A stretch of 64,000 nt of DNA from Streptomyces sp. NRRL F-5727 (GTDB lineage: Bacteria > Actinomycetota > Actinomycetes > Streptomycetales > Streptomycetaceae), in the NCBI RefSeq assembly GCF_000719555.1, contig NZ_JOGX01000030.1:10268-74267 (forward strand). Direction: 5' to 3'. The position numbers were made by a program, and so were the translations under genes. Below the pieces are notes generated by a model, which was not told where the DNA came from, made no database searches, and worked only from the letters and a program-made list of their open reading frames with translations. Position 1 is the first letter of the stretch, and each line of letters opens with the position of its first letter. Shown piece by piece: positions 28,102 through 40,234 of this stretch.

Positions 28102-30108
28102 TTGAGCAAGTCGGCACACCACATCGGGCCTGACTCCGCACCGGACCGCTACCGGTTGCTGCGCTCCATCGGACGCGGTGGGGAGGCGGTGCTCTACCTC
28201 GCCGAGATCGAGCTCGCGGGCGGCACCGAACCCGTCGTCGTCAAGGTCCTCGACTCCAAGACGACGATCACGCCCGAGATCTTCGAGCGGGTCAGCCGCA
28301 AGTGGAACGAGCAGGCCGAGCTGCTGCGCTTCGTCAGCCGTCCCGGCGTCGTCGGTGTGCGCGAGCACTTCCAGGGCTCGCCCATCCACGCGCCCGGCGA
28401 GTCCGGCACGCTCACCGGCCGGGCCCTCGTGCTGGTCATGAACCACGTCGACGGGCTCGACCTGCGCGACTGGCGCGCCGAGCGGACCCTGGCCACCCCG
28501 GCCGAGCGGCGCGAGGTCATGCGGACGCTCGAACAGCTCGCGGACGTCCTCGACTGGCTGCACTCGGGCAAGGCCACGCCGTCCGGGCGGACCGTCGTCC
28601 ACGGCGACCTCTCGCCGGGGAACGTGATGGTCGACGAGCACGGCCAGGCCACCCTCGTCGACTTCGGCCTCAGCAAGCTGACCGCCGACCACCAGACCGC
28701 CGAGGTCTGGTTCACCCCCGGCTACGCGGCGCCCGAGATCTTCGAGGGAAAGCGGACGCCGGCCACCGACCGGTACGCCTTCGGTGCCATCGCCTACTTC
28801 CTGCTGAGCGGCCAGTCCCCGCCGGCCTCGCCGGAGCAGCTCGCGGCCGCGCTCGCCGCCGTGCCGCAGATCGCCGGGCTGCCGGAGGAGCAGCGCCGGC
28901 GGGTGCTCGCCATCGCGGCGGCGGACGCGGACAGGCGTCCGCTGTCGCTGTCGTCGTGGGTCAAGGAGGTCCGGCACGGGGTCGTCTCCACCACGACGAC
29001 CTCCCGTCCGGCGACCCCGCGGGACGCGCCCCCGAAGGACGCGCCCCCGAAGGACGCGGCTCCGCAGGACGCCGTCCCGCCCCGCCCGGCCGCCGCGCCG
29101 GCCGTGCCGCCGCTCCCCGTCGCCCCGCCCGTGGGACCCCCGCCGGCCGAGCCGCCCGCCCCGCCGGTGCAGGACGCCGCGCCCACTCCCCCGCCCGCCC
29201 AGCCCGCCCAGCCCGTTCAGTCCGTCCAGCCGTCGGTCTCCGCGCCCGCGCCCGTCGGGCACGACGCAGGGCAGGGCGCGTACGGTCCGCCGACCGCCGG
29301 CGTTCCCGCGTACGGCGGGCCGGGCTACGGCGGGCAGGGGTTCGGGCCTCCGACGGCCGGGATGCCCACCGTCGGCGGGCCCGGCGGACCGACCGGCCCC
29401 GTGCCGAAGCGGTCGCCGGAGCCGCGCAGGCGTCGCCGCAAGGGGCCGCTGATCGGCGCCGTCGCCGGTGTCCTCCTGGTCGCCGTCCTCGCGGTGGTCG
29501 GCATCCGGCTGCTCGGCGACCGCGACGCCGACAACGGCAAGAACGACCAGGCCGGACCCTCCGAAACGACGGCCGCGCCGGCGAGCGCCGAGACGCCCTC
29601 CGAGGAGCCGACCACCGACGCGCCCACCGAGGAGCCGACGACGGAGGAGCCCACGGAGGAGCCGACCGCCGAGCCGACCGAGAGCGGCAGCCCGTCGGTC
29701 GACCCCGGCTCCGTGCCGGACGCGACCGAGGCCGACCTCACCACCCTCGCGTCCGTCAGCGAGCCCGACAACGTCAGGATCGGCAGCGCGAAGATCAACA
29801 CCAAGGAGTACGGCTCCGCCCTGATCGGCGACTGCTACTACGGCGGCTACGTCGAGTACGACCTGAACCGGGAGTGGAAGACCTTCGAGTTCACCGCCGG
29901 CGTCGACGACGGCTCGAAGGTCGAGACCGCCCGGGTCGTGATCTCCGTCGACGACAAGCCCGCGCTCTTCAACGAGACGGTGCGTCTGGGCAAGCCGATC
30001 TCCGAGACCCTGGACATCACCGGGGCCCTGCGGCTGCGCCTGAAGGTCGAGGAGACCTGCACCGACTCCGGCAGCGGGATCATCGCCGCCCCGATGCTCA
30101 AGCGGTAG
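28102..30108 (+). CDS. Transmembrane Ser/Thr protein kinase with extracytoplasmic sensor domain
   Basis: 668 residues. Kinase domain at about 18-290: G-loop GRGGEAVLYLAE, ATP lysine in VVVKVLD, catalytic loop HGDLSPGNVM, DFG in LVDFGLS and APE in AAPEIFEG. The catalytic loop reads HGD, so this is a non-RD kinase. A Pro/Ala-rich linker (about 300-430) follows, then one membrane helix (LIGAVAGVLLVAVLAVVGI), an acidic EEPT/EEPTTD-rich linker, and a C-terminal NPCBM-like domain (SVSEPDNVRIGSAKINTKEY ... GGYVEYDLNREWKTFEFTAG) predicted outside the cell. TTG 28102 follows GGGGGA. A strong terminator follows. Confidence 0.87.
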   Translation: MSKSAHHIGPDSAPDRYRLLRSIGRGGEAVLYLAEIELAGGTEPVVVKVLDSKTTITPEIFERVSRKWNEQAELLRFVSRPGVVGVREHFQGSPIHAPGESGTLTGRALVLVMNHVDGLDLRDWRAERTLATPAERREVMRTLEQLADVLDWLHSGKATPSGRTVVHGDLSPGNVMVDEHGQATLVDFGLSKLTADHQTAEVWFTPGYAAPEIFEGKRTPATDRYAFGAIAYFLLSGQSPPASPEQLAAALAAVPQIAGLPEEQRRRVLAIAAADADRRPLSLSSWVKEVRHGVVSTTTTSRPATPRDAPPKDAPPKDAAPQDAVPPRPAAAPAVPPLPVAPPVGPPPAEPPAPPVQDAAPTPPPAQPAQPVQSVQPSVSAPAPVGHDAGQGAYGPPTAGVPAYGGPGYGGQGFGPPTAGMPTVGGPGGPTGPVPKRSPEPRRRRRKGPLIGAVAGVLLVAVLAVVGIRLLGDRDADNGKNDQAGPSETTAAPASAETPSEEPTTDAPTEEPTTEEPTEEPTAEPTESGSPSVDPGSVPDATEADLTTLASVSEPDNVRIGSAKINTKEYGSALIGDCYYGGYVEYDLNREWKTFEFTAGVDDGSKVETARVVISVDDKPALFNETVRLGKPISETLDITGALRLRLKVEETCTDSGSGIIAAPMLKR

Positions 30109-30122
30109 CCCGTACGACGAAG

Positions 30123-30160
30123 GAGCGGCCCCGCACCGGAACTCCGGTGCGGGGCCGCTC
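30123..30160. terminator. Bidirectional terminator between kinase and gatB
   Basis: 17-bp perfect stem GAGCGGCCCCGCACCGG / CCGGTGCGGGGCCGCTC with an AACT loop, between convergent stops. Confidence 0.85.
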
Positions 30161-30184
30161 TCGTGCGCGTACGGGCCGGAGGGC

Positions 30185-31696
30185 TCAGCCCTCGGTGACG
30201 CCCAGCTTCTCCAGGATGAGGTCCTTGACCTTCGCCGCGTCGGCCTGGCCACGGGTGGCCTTCATGACCGCGCCGACCAGCGCGCCGACCGCCGCGACCT
30301 TGCCGCCGCGGATCTTGTCGGCGATCGCCGCGTTGCCCGCGATGGCCTCGTCGACGGCCGCGCCGAGCGCGCCGTCGTCGGAGACGACCTTCAGACCGCG
30401 CTTCTCGACGACCTCGTCCGGGGTGCCCTCGCCGGCGAGGACGCCCTCGATGACCTGGCGGGCCAGCTTGTCGTTGAGGTCGCCGCCGGCCACCAGGGCC
30501 GAGACCCGGGCCACGTCCGCCGGCGTGATGGGCAGCTCCTCCAGGGAGACGCCCTTCTCGTTGGCGTTGCGGGCCAGCTCGCCCATCCACCACTTGCGGG
30601 CCGAGGCCGCGTCCGCGCCCGCCTCGATCGTGGCGACGATCGGGTCGACCGCGCCCGCGTTGAGGATGGACTGCATCTCCTGCTCGGAGACGGCCCACTC
30701 CTCGCGCAGCCGGTTGCGGCGCACGCGCGGCAGCTCGGGCAGACCCTTGCGCAGCTCCTCGACCCACTCGCGGGACGGGGCGACCGGGACCAGGTCCGGC
30801 TCCGGGAAGTAGCGGTAGTCCTCGGCGTTGTCCTTGATGCGGCCGGAGGTGGTGGAGCCGTCGTCCTCGTGGAAGTGACGGGTCTCCTGCACGATGGTGC
30901 CGCCGGACTCCAGGACCGCCGCGTGGCGCTGGATCTCGAAGCGCGCCGCCCGCTCCACGGAGCGGAGCGAGTTCACGTTCTTCGTCTCCGAGCGGGTGCC
31001 GAAGGTGCTCGAACCCTTCGGCATCAGCGACAGGTTGACGTCGCAGCGCATCTGGCCCTTGTCCATGCGCGCCTCGGAGACGCCCAGGGAGCGGATGACC
31101 TCGCGCAGCTCGGCGACGTACGCCTTGGCGACCTCGGGGGCGCGGTCACCGGCGCCGACGATCGGCTTGGTGACGATCTCGATCAGCGGGATGCCGGCCC
31201 GGTTGTAGTCGAGCAGCGAGTGCGAGGCGCCGTGGATGCGGCCGGTCGCGCCACCGATGTGGGTGGACTTGCCGGTGTCCTCCTCCATGTGGGCGCGCTC
31301 GATCTCCACGCGGAAGACCTCGCCGTCCTCCAGCTGGACGTCCAGGTAGCCGTTGAAGGCGATCGGCTCGTCGTACTGGGAGGTCTGGAAGTTCTTCGGC
31401 ATGTCCGGATAGAAGTAGTTCTTCCGGGCGAAGCGGCACCACTCGGCGATCTCGCAGTGCAGCGCGAGGCCGATCTTGATCGCGGACTCGACGCCGATCT
31501 CGTTCACGACCGGCAGCGCGCCGGGCAGGCCGAGGCAGGTCGGGCACGTCTGCGCGTTGGGATCGGCGCCCAGCTCGGTCGAGCAGCCGCAGAACATCTT
31601 GGTCTTCGTGCCGAGCTCGACATGGACCTCCAGGCCCATGACGGGGTCGAACGAGGCCAGTGCCGCCTCGTACGACAGCAGTTCAGTGACAGTCAC
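30185..31696 (-). CDS. gatB: Asp-tRNA(Asn)/Glu-tRNA(Gln) amidotransferase subunit B
   Basis: 503 residues. The cradle domain begins [20 protein letters not shown] and carries the zinc cysteines CGCS...CPTCLGLPG. Central [20 protein letters not shown] and C-terminal YqeY-like tail ([20 protein letters not shown]) are characteristic. It binds the misacylated tRNA and phosphorylates the side-chain carboxylate before transamidation with ammonia from GatA. GTG 31696 follows GAGAGGG. Last gene of the gatC-gatA-small ORF-gatB operon. Confidence 0.96.
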   Translation of the reverse strand: MTVTELLSYEAALASFDPVMGLEVHVELGTKTKMFCGCSTELGADPNAQTCPTCLGLPGALPVVNEIGVESAIKIGLALHCEIAEWCRFARKNYFYPDMPKNFQTSQYDEPIAFNGYLDVQLEDGEVFRVEIERAHMEEDTGKSTHIGGATGRIHGASHSLLDYNRAGIPLIEIVTKPIVGAGDRAPEVAKAYVAELREVIRSLGVSEARMDKGQMRCDVNLSLMPKGSSTFGTRSETKNVNSLRSVERAARFEIQRHAAVLESGGTIVQETRHFHEDDGSTTSGRIKDNAEDYRYFPEPDLVPVAPSREWVEELRKGLPELPRVRRNRLREEWAVSEQEMQSILNAGAVDPIVATIEAGADAASARKWWMGELARNANEKGVSLEELPITPADVARVSALVAGGDLNDKLARQVIEGVLAGEGTPDEVVEKRGLKVVSDDGALGAAVDEAIAGNAAIADKIRGGKVAAVGALVGAVMKATRGQADAAKVKDLILEKLGVTEG

Positions 31697-31712
31697 GGTG
31701 GAACTTTCCCTC

Positions 31713-31955
31713 TCAGCCCAGCAGGACGTCGTCGTCGCCGAGGCGCTTCAGCTCGCGGTACAGGATCGCGAGGCCGGTGACGATGGCGGCGGCGGACACG
31801 GCGGAGTCGATCAGGCGCAGCATGTCGTGGTCGTTGCGGGCCAGCCTGGCCTGCTTGGCGACGCTGACGGCACCGAACGCGGTGGTCGCGAGCGAGACGT
31901 AGATCCCGGTCTTCGACTTCTTGAAGTTCTTGGCCTTCTTTGCCATGGCACTCAC
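31713..31955 (-). CDS. Small 80-residue membrane protein inside the gatCAB operon
   Basis: GTG 31955 overlaps the gatA stop as GTGA, with GGAGG about ten bases upstream; an in-frame ATG at 31946 is the alternative. The predicted product starts [17 protein letters not shown] and has two hydrophobic stretches ([16 protein letters not shown] and [15 protein letters not shown]) separated by a polar loop, ending [13 protein letters not shown]. The very basic N-terminus suggests a cytoplasmic N-tail and one or two membrane helices. Its stop is 16 bases before gatB. I know no function; its place between gatA and gatB seems conserved in Streptomyces as I recall. Confidence 0.75.
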   Translation of the reverse strand: MSAMAKKAKNFKKSKTGIYVSLATTAFGAVSVAKQARLARNDHDMLRLIDSAVSAAAIVTGLAILYRELKRLGDDDVLLG

Positions 31956-33445
31956 AGCGACGGAGCCTCCTCGTGCAGCGGGTGGCCCCACTTTTCCACG
32001 AAGGCGGCCTCGACGGCGGCACCGACCTTGTAGAGCCGGTCGTCCTGCATGGCGGGGGCGATGATCTGCAGCCCGACCGGGAGGCCGTCCTCCGGCGCCA
32101 GGCCGCAGGGCAGCGACATGGCGGCGTTGCCGGCCAGGTTGGTCGGGATGGTGCACAGGTCCGCGAGGTACATCGCCATCGGGTCGTCGGCGCGCTCGCC
32201 GATCGGGAAGGCGGTGGTCGGGGTCGTCGGGGAGACGATCACGTCGACCTGCTCGAACGCCTTCTCGAACTCGCGGGTGATGAGGGTGCGGACCTTCTGG
32301 GCCGAGCCGAACCACGCGTCGTAGTAGCCGGAGCTGAGCGCGTAGGTGCCCAGGATGATGCGGCGCTTCACCTCGGGGCCGAAGCCGGCCTCGCGGGTGA
32401 GGGCGGTGACGTCCTCGGCGGACCGGCTGCCGTCGTCGCCGGCGCGCAGGCCGTACCGCAGGCCGTCGAAGCGGGCCAGGTTGGACGAGCACTCGGACGG
32501 CGCGATCAGGTAGTACGCCGAGAGGGCCAGGTCGAAGGTCGGGCAGTCCAGCTCGACGACCTCGGCGCCCAGCTCCTTCAGCAGCTCGACGGACTCGTCG
32601 AAGCGCTGCATGACGCCGGCCTGGTAGCCCTCGCCGCGGAACTGCTTGACGACGCCGACGCGCATCCCGGCCACCGAGCCGTTGCGGGCGGCCTCGACCA
32701 TCGGCGGGACCGGCAGGTCGATGGAGGTGGAGTCGAGCGGGTCGTGGCCGGCGATCGCCTCGTGCAGCAGGGCCGCGTCCAGGACCGTACGGGCGCAGGG
32801 GCCGCCCTGGTCGAGGGAGGAGGAGAAGGCGACCATGCCGTAGCGGGAGACCGAGCCGTAGGTCGGCTTGACGCCGACGGTGCCGGTGACGGCGGCGGGC
32901 TGGCGGATCGAGCCGCCGGTGTCCGTGCCGATGGCCAGCGGGGCCTGGTACGCGGCGAGCGCGGCCGAGGAGCCGCCGCCGGAGCCGCCGGGGATCCGGG
33001 TGAGGTCCCAGGGGTTGCCGGTCGGGCCGTAGGCGCTGTTCTCGGTGGAGGAGCCCATGGCGAACTCGTCCATGTTGGTCTTGCCGAGGATGACCACGTC
33101 GGCGGCCTTCAGGCGCTTGACCAGCGTGGCGTCGTACGGCGGGATCCAGCCCTCGAGCATCTTCGAGCCGACCGTGGTGGGCACGCCCTGGGTCGTGAAG
33201 ATGTCCTTGAGGGCCAGCGGGACGCCGGCCAGCGGGCCGAGCTTCTCGCCGCGGGCGCGCTTCTCGTCGACGGCGCGGGCCTGCGCGAGCGCGCCCTCGC
33301 GGTCGACGTGCAGGAAGGCGTGCACCTTCTCGTCGACGGCGTCGATGCGGGCCAGGTGGGCCTCGGTGACCTCGACCGCGGTCAGCTCGCCGGAAGCGAT
33401 CTTCGCGGCGATCTCGGCGGCGTCGAGCTTGATGATGTCCGTCAT
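31952..33445 (-). CDS. gatA: Amidotransferase subunit A (glutaminase/amidase)
   Basis: 497-residue amidase-signature enzyme that liberates ammonia from glutamine for GatB. The Ser-cisSer-Lys triad is visible: Lys in [10 protein letters not shown], the cis-Ser in [10 protein letters not shown], and the nucleophile Ser in [16 protein letters not shown] 33445 begins [16 protein letters not shown]. It starts two bases after the gatC stop, and its own stop overlaps the next small ORF. Confidence 0.96.
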   Translation of the reverse strand: MTDIIKLDAAEIAAKIASGELTAVEVTEAHLARIDAVDEKVHAFLHVDREGALAQARAVDEKRARGEKLGPLAGVPLALKDIFTTQGVPTTVGSKMLEGWIPPYDATLVKRLKAADVVILGKTNMDEFAMGSSTENSAYGPTGNPWDLTRIPGGSGGGSSAALAAYQAPLAIGTDTGGSIRQPAAVTGTVGVKPTYGSVSRYGMVAFSSSLDQGGPCARTVLDAALLHEAIAGHDPLDSTSIDLPVPPMVEAARNGSVAGMRVGVVKQFRGEGYQAGVMQRFDESVELLKELGAEVVELDCPTFDLALSAYYLIAPSECSSNLARFDGLRYGLRAGDDGSRSAEDVTALTREAGFGPEVKRRIILGTYALSSGYYDAWFGSAQKVRTLITREFEKAFEQVDVIVSPTTPTTAFPIGERADDPMAMYLADLCTIPTNLAGNAAMSLPCGLAPEDGLPVGLQIIAPAMQDDRLYKVGAAVEAAFVEKWGHPLHEEAPSL

Positions 33446-33447
33446 GG

Positions 33448-33744
33448 TCAGTCCTCCCCCAGGATCTGCGGCACCTTGAAACGCTGCTGTTCCTGGGCGG
33501 GGGCGCCGGAGAGCGCCTGCGCGGGGGTGAGCGAAGGGCGGACCTCGTCCGCGCGCATGACGTTCGTCAGCGGCAGCGGGTGGGAGGTCGGCGGTACGTC
33601 CTGCTCGGCGACCTCGGAGACGCGGGCGACCGCGCCGATGATGTCGTCGAGCTGACCGGCGAAGTGGTCGAGTTCCTCGTCGGCGAGTTCCAGACGCGCC
33701 AGCCGAGCGAGGTGTGCGACCTCCTCGCGCGTGATGCCAGGCAT
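33448..33744 (-). CDS. gatC: Amidotransferase subunit C
   Basis: 98 residues, start [20 protein letters not shown], the canonical GatC N-terminus. GatC is a small belt protein that stabilises the GatA-GatB contact. ATG 33744 with AGAGGA upstream. First gene of the operon; a TAGGAT -10-like hexamer lies 40 bases upstream. Confidence 0.95.
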   Translation of the reverse strand: MPGITREEVAHLARLARLELADEELDHFAGQLDDIIGAVARVSEVAEQDVPPTSHPLPLTNVMRADEVRPSLTPAQALSGAPAQEQQRFKVPQILGED

Positions 33745-33783
33745 GCAGCGATCCTCTGGGGTGAGTCTGATGGTTTTGGCCCA

Positions 33784-33789
33784 ATCCTA
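33784..33789 (-). promoter_or_regulatory. -10 element of the gat operon promoter
   Basis: TAGGAT on the minus strand, the preferred Streptomyces vegetative -10 form, 40 bases upstream of gatC. The -35 is not clear (TTTCACGG region). Confidence 0.45.
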
Positions 33790-33853
33790 TGGGGCCCGCA
33801 CCACTCCCCGTGAAACGGTCGGGCCGGACGGCCCCCGGTCCGACCCCCACGGG

Positions 33854-35965
33854 TCACTGCACGACGTGTCCGGGGGCCGGGTCGAGCGCGGTCACGGGGG
33901 CGGTGTCGACCGCCCGCCGCCAGCCGTGCTCGCCGCGGGCGAGCAGCCAGGCGGTGGTCTCGGCGGGCGGCATGGCCGCGGAGACCAGCCAGCCCTGGAC
34001 GGCGTCACAACCCAGGTCGCGCAGCCGCTCCCAGGTCTCGTCGTCCTCGACGCCCTCGGCGACGACGAGGAGGCCGAGGGAGTGGGCGAGGTCGACGGTG
34101 CAGCGGACGATCTCGGCGTCCTCGGTGTCGACGGCCAGCCGGGCGACGAAGGAGCGGTCGATCTTCAGTTCGCTGACCGGGAGCCGGCGCAGGTGGACGA
34201 GGGAGGAGTAGCCGGTGCCGAAGTCGTCCAGGGACATCTTGACGCCGTGGCCGGTGAGGCCGTTGAGGGTGTCGGCGGCGCGCTGGGGGTCCTCCAGGAG
34301 GACGTGTTCCGTTATCTCCAGCTGGAGGGAGCCGGCCGGGACGCCGTGCCGGGCGAGCCGGGCGGCGACGGCGCCGGCGAAGCCGGGGGTGTGGACGTCG
34401 CGCGGCGAGACGTTGACGGCGACGGGCACCTCCAGGCCCTGGGCGCGCCAGCGGGCGACCTGGGCGAGGGCGGTCTCCAGGACGTACTCGGTGAGGTGCG
34501 GCATCAGCCCGGAGGACTCGGCGATGGCGATGAACTCGTCCGGTGGAACCTTTCCGCGCTCGGGATGGACCCAGCGGACGAGGGCTTCCAGGCCGGCCAC
34601 CTGGCCGTCGAAGCGGACCTTCGGCTGGTAGTGGAGCTCGACCTCGCCGGCGTCGAGCGCGCGGCGCAGGTCGCCGAGGAGGCCGAGGCGGTCGGGGGTG
34701 TTGGAGTCGCGCTTGGACTCGTACACCTCGACGCCGGTGCGGTCGCGCTTGGCCTGGTACATGGCGACGTCGGCGCGGCGCAGCAGGCCCTCGGCGTCGG
34801 CGGCGTGGTCGGGGTAGACGGCGACGCCGGCGCTGGCCTCCAGGACGAGGGTGAGCCCGTCGAGGTCGAGCGGGGAGGAGAGGGCGGCGACGAGGTGGCG
34901 GGCGACCCGCTGGGCGCTGGTGGTGGAGTCGGCGACGGGCAGCAGCACGGCGAACTCGTCGCCGCCGAGCCGGGCGGCCTCGGCGCCGCGCGGCAGGGCG
35001 AGGCGGAGCCGGTCGGCGATCTGGAGGAGGAGCCGGTCGCCGGCGAGGTGGCCGAGGGTGTCGTTGACCGAGCGGAAGCGGTCGAGGTCGATGAGGACGA
35101 GGGCGGCGCGGGCCTGCTCGCCCTCGGCGTCCTCCAGCGCGGTCCAGGTGCGCTCCAGCAGCCACTGGCGGTTGGGGAGGCCGGTGAGCGGGTCGCGGAG
35201 CTGTTCCTCGGCGCGGGCGCGGGCGATCCAGAGGGTGGAGTCGAGGGCGATCAGCGGGATCGCGAAGAGCGGCAGGAGGACGGGGAAGGCGTCGGCGACG
35301 ACGCAGATCAGCGGGGCGATGCCGAGCAGGGCGACGGCGACGAGCCCCTGGCGGAGCAGGGCGGTGCGGGCGACGGTGGGCAGTCCGCGGCCGGGCGGCG
35401 CGAGCGTGTACCACAGCAGCAGGCGGGTCGCGAGGAGGTACGCACCGGCGGCGAGCACGATCTCCGGGGCGTCGGCGATCCCCCAGTCGAGCGGCTGCCA
35501 GGGGGCGTCGACGCTGGGGACGTCGCCGAAGACGGCGAGGACGAGCGCGGCGGCGCCGACGCCGAGGATGTCGGCGGCGCCGTGCAGCAGGCCCTGCCGC
35601 CAGCGGTGCCGGCGGGCGGCGCTGACGAGGACGACGACGGTGAGCGAGACGAGCCCGGCGGGCACCCAGCCGTACAGGAGGAGGACGGCGAGGGTGAGGG
35701 CGGCGCCGGAGCCGGTGCCGCCCCACCAGCGCTCGCGGCCGAGGGCGACCAGGTGGCCGACGATGAGGCCGGTGAGGAGGGCGAGGGACCAGCCGGCGAC
35801 GCCGCCGGGGAAGAGCGGCTCCCCGGAGGTCAGGGCCCGCTGGAGCCCGGTGACGAGCACGGCGGCCGCCGTGCCCACCACGGCGGCGGGCAGGCCGGTG
35901 AAGCCCGCGGGGAGCACCCGGCCGCGCGTCCGTGGCACCGGGGCGGCACTCTCGGTCGGTTCCAT
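33854..35965 (-). CDS. rmdB: Membrane GGDEF-EAL c-di-GMP protein, probably RmdB
   Basis: 703 residues. About eight N-terminal membrane helices, then GGDEF (AARLGGDEFAVLL) and an EAL domain with intact VAGLEALVRW, VNVSPRD, EITEHV, DDFGTGYSSL, KIDRSF and VVAEGVE. There is no RxxD inhibitory site at the expected place before GGDEF. Both active sites look competent; the S. coelicolor protein RmdB, which I recall lying beside gat and ligA genes, was reported as a phosphodiesterase. ATG 35965 (MEPTESAAP) has AGGGA five bases upstream; the GTG 15 bases further up is weaker. It lies downstream of ligA with 320 bp between. Confidence 0.8.
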   Translation of the reverse strand: MEPTESAAPVPRTRGRVLPAGFTGLPAAVVGTAAAVLVTGLQRALTSGEPLFPGGVAGWSLALLTGLIVGHLVALGRERWWGGTGSGAALTLAVLLLYGWVPAGLVSLTVVVLVSAARRHRWRQGLLHGAADILGVGAAALVLAVFGDVPSVDAPWQPLDWGIADAPEIVLAAGAYLLATRLLLWYTLAPPGRGLPTVARTALLRQGLVAVALLGIAPLICVVADAFPVLLPLFAIPLIALDSTLWIARARAEEQLRDPLTGLPNRQWLLERTWTALEDAEGEQARAALVLIDLDRFRSVNDTLGHLAGDRLLLQIADRLRLALPRGAEAARLGGDEFAVLLPVADSTTSAQRVARHLVAALSSPLDLDGLTLVLEASAGVAVYPDHAADAEGLLRRADVAMYQAKRDRTGVEVYESKRDSNTPDRLGLLGDLRRALDAGEVELHYQPKVRFDGQVAGLEALVRWVHPERGKVPPDEFIAIAESSGLMPHLTEYVLETALAQVARWRAQGLEVPVAVNVSPRDVHTPGFAGAVAARLARHGVPAGSLQLEITEHVLLEDPQRAADTLNGLTGHGVKMSLDDFGTGYSSLVHLRRLPVSELKIDRSFVARLAVDTEDAEIVRCTVDLAHSLGLLVVAEGVEDDETWERLRDLGCDAVQGWLVSAAMPPAETTAWLLARGEHGWRRAVDTAPVTALDPAPGHVVQ

Positions 35966-36285
35966 TCCCGTCCCTCTCACAGGCGGCGGTGCCGTCGCTG
36001 TCCGATGGGCCGCGGGGCGGCCCGGGTGGCGTCCGGCCGCCCCGCCCTGCTCCGCCGGCTTCGGGGGCGGGGCGCAGGGCGCGGGGCCGTTCGTCCTGGC
36101 GCACGGCCGCGCAGAACCCTCGCGCGGCGGTGCGGGACGAGACGCACGGTCACCACACTAGGCCGCCGAGGGCGCCGAGGGGCAGCGCTCTCCCTCTCTT
36201 GCCCGAATGCGGCCTGGCCACCCGTAACGATCTGGTATGCGCCGAACGGGTGAGCTTCCGGGGTGCGGGGAGGGGCGGCCGGCGG
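35966..36285 (-). other. rmdB promoter and leader region
   Basis: 320 bases between the ligA stop and the rmdB start with no supported gene. A perfect 11-bp stem (GCGGGGCGGCC 36012-36022 / GGCCGCCCCGC 36035-36045) lies 47 bases upstream of the rmdB ATG. A TAGTGT hexamer on the minus strand near 36160 might be a -10 element. The area 36200-36250 is less GC-rich. No ligA terminator is obvious. Confidence 0.35.
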
Positions 36286-38520
<2,235 letters not shown>

Positions 38521-39519
38521 TCACTCTGGGTTGTCCGCGAGCGATCTCGCCGCCCGGGCGCAGTGGGCGAGCGCCGCCCGGGCGTACGCGGGCGAGGCGC
38601 CCGCGAGCCCGCAGGTGGGGGTGACGACCACGGACTCGGCGAGAGTCCCCGGATTCAGCCCCAGCCTGCGCCACAGCGTCCTGACACCCATGACGCTACC
38701 GCCCGGGTCGGACAATGCCGTGTCGGTGGACGGCACCACACCGGCGAAGAGCTTCGTGCCGGCCTCCACGGCCTCGCCGATGGGCTCCTCGTCACGTTCG
38801 GTGAGCAGCCCGAAGTCGAACGAGACGCCGGCGGCTCCGGCGCGGCGGAGCAGCGCGAAGGGGACGCCGGGGGCGCAGGAGTGGACGGTGACGGGCCCGT
38901 CGTGGGCGGCGATCACGTCCCGCAGGGCGGACTCGACGACCTGCCGGTCGACGGCGCGGTGGGTGCGGTAGCCGCTGGCGGTGCGGATCCGCCCGAGGAG
39001 GACGGCGGTGAGCGAGGGCTCGTCGAGCTGGAGCACGATCCGGGCGCCGGGGACGCGCTTGGCGACGTCGGCGAGGTGTTCGCGCAGGCCCTCGGCGAGG
39101 GAGGCGGCGAGGTCGCGGCAGGCGCCGGGGTCGGCCAGGGCGGCCTCTCCGCCGCGGAGTTCGAGGGCGGCGGCGAGGGTCCACGGGCCGACGGCCTGGA
39201 CCTTGAGCGGGCCCTCGTACCCCTGGGTGAACTCCTCCAGGGCGTCGAGGTCCTCGCCGAGCCAGGAGCGGGCGCGGCGGGTGTCGCGGCCGGGCCGGTC
39301 GCTGATCCGCCAGCCGCTGGGCTCCACGTGCGCGTACAGGTCGACGAGCAGCCCGAGGGTGCGGCCGATCATGTCGGCGCCGGGGCCGCGGGCGGGGAGT
39401 TCGGCGAGGAAGGGGAAGTCCTCGAAGGACCCGGTGACGGTCTTGGCGGCCTCGCGGGCGTCGCCTCCGGGCAGGGAGCCGACGCCGGTGGCGGGGCCCC
39501 ACAGCTGGGTGTCGCTCAT
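38521..39519 (-). CDS. MetE-like (cobalamin-independent methionine synthase C-terminal fold) protein
   Basis: 332 residues, less than half of true MetE. It keeps the zinc-barrel features: ATGVGSLPGGD at the N-terminus, LQLDEPSL, VTVHSCAPGV and the late TPTCGLAG cysteine. It lacks the N-terminal folate-binding half of MetE, so a methyltransferase acting with another donor, or a related zinc enzyme, is more likely than normal methionine synthesis. ATG 39519, nine bases after the SDR stop, and followed by ligA after 33 bases. Confidence 0.8.
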   Translation of the reverse strand: MSDTQLWGPATGVGSLPGGDAREAAKTVTGSFEDFPFLAELPARGPGADMIGRTLGLLVDLYAHVEPSGWRISDRPGRDTRRARSWLGEDLDALEEFTQGYEGPLKVQAVGPWTLAAALELRGGEAALADPGACRDLAASLAEGLREHLADVAKRVPGARIVLQLDEPSLTAVLLGRIRTASGYRTHRAVDRQVVESALRDVIAAHDGPVTVHSCAPGVPFALLRRAGAAGVSFDFGLLTERDEEPIGEAVEAGTKLFAGVVPSTDTALSDPGGSVMGVRTLWRRLGLNPGTLAESVVVTPTCGLAGASPAYARAALAHCARAARSLADNPE

Positions 39520-39528
39520 GTGCCTGCC

Positions 39529-40218
39529 CTACCGTCCCGGACGGACCGTCAGGTCGTTGACCTCGGCGTCGCGCGGCAGGTCGAGGGCCATCACGACGGT
39601 GGTCGCCACCGACTCGGGGTCGATCCACTTCGCGGGGTCGTACTCCTTGCCCTCCTGCTGGTGCACCTTGGCCTGCATGGGGCTGGCGGTGCGGCCGGGG
39701 TAGACGGAGGTGACCCGGACGCCGTGGGCGTGCTCCTCGTGGCGCAGGGAGTCGGCGAGGGCCTTCAGGCCGTGCTTGGAGGCCGCGTACGCGCTCCACT
39801 CGGCGTGCGCGTGGAGCCCGGCGCCGGAGTTCACGAAGACGACGTGCCCCTGGGTGAGGCGGAGCTGCGGCAGGAAGTGCCGGGTCAGCTCGGCGGGGGC
39901 GACGAGGTTGACGTTCAGCTGGTGGTGCCAGGACTTGGGGGTCAGCTCGCCCACCGTGCCGAGGTCGACGACGCCGGCGATGTGCAGCAGCGAGTCGACC
40001 CGGTCGGGCAGGCTCTGGTGCGAGAACGCCCAGGAGAGCCGGTCCGGGTCCGCCAGGTCGCCGACGAGCGTGCGGGCGCCGGGGAACTCGGCCGCCAGCT
40101 CCTTCGCACGCGCCGCGTCGCGCGCGTGCAGCACGAGTTCGTCCCCGCGCGCGTGCAGCCGGCGCGCGACGGCGGCGCCGATGCCGGAGCCGGCCCCGGT
40201 GATCACATGAGTAGCCAT
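39529..40218 (-). CDS. Short-chain dehydrogenase/reductase
   Basis: 229-residue classical SDR: THVITGAGSGIGAAVARRL (TGxxxGxG), VNSGAG segment and active-site YAASK with preceding Ser. NADP(H) preference is suggested by the Arg after strand 2 (LHARD). ATG 40218 is preferred; an ATG nine bases upstream has a binding site that is too close. Substrate unknown. Sits 16 bases after the LOG-family stop and nine bases before the MetE-like gene. Confidence 0.87.
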   Translation of the reverse strand: MATHVITGAGSGIGAAVARRLHARGDELVLHARDAARAKELAAEFPGARTLVGDLADPDRLSWAFSHQSLPDRVDSLLHIAGVVDLGTVGELTPKSWHHQLNVNLVAPAELTRHFLPQLRLTQGHVVFVNSGAGLHAHAEWSAYAASKHGLKALADSLRHEEHAHGVRVTSVYPGRTASPMQAKVHQQEGKEYDPAKWIDPESVATTVVMALDLPRDAEVNDLTVRPGR

Positions 40219-40234
40219 GGTCACCATGCTCCCA

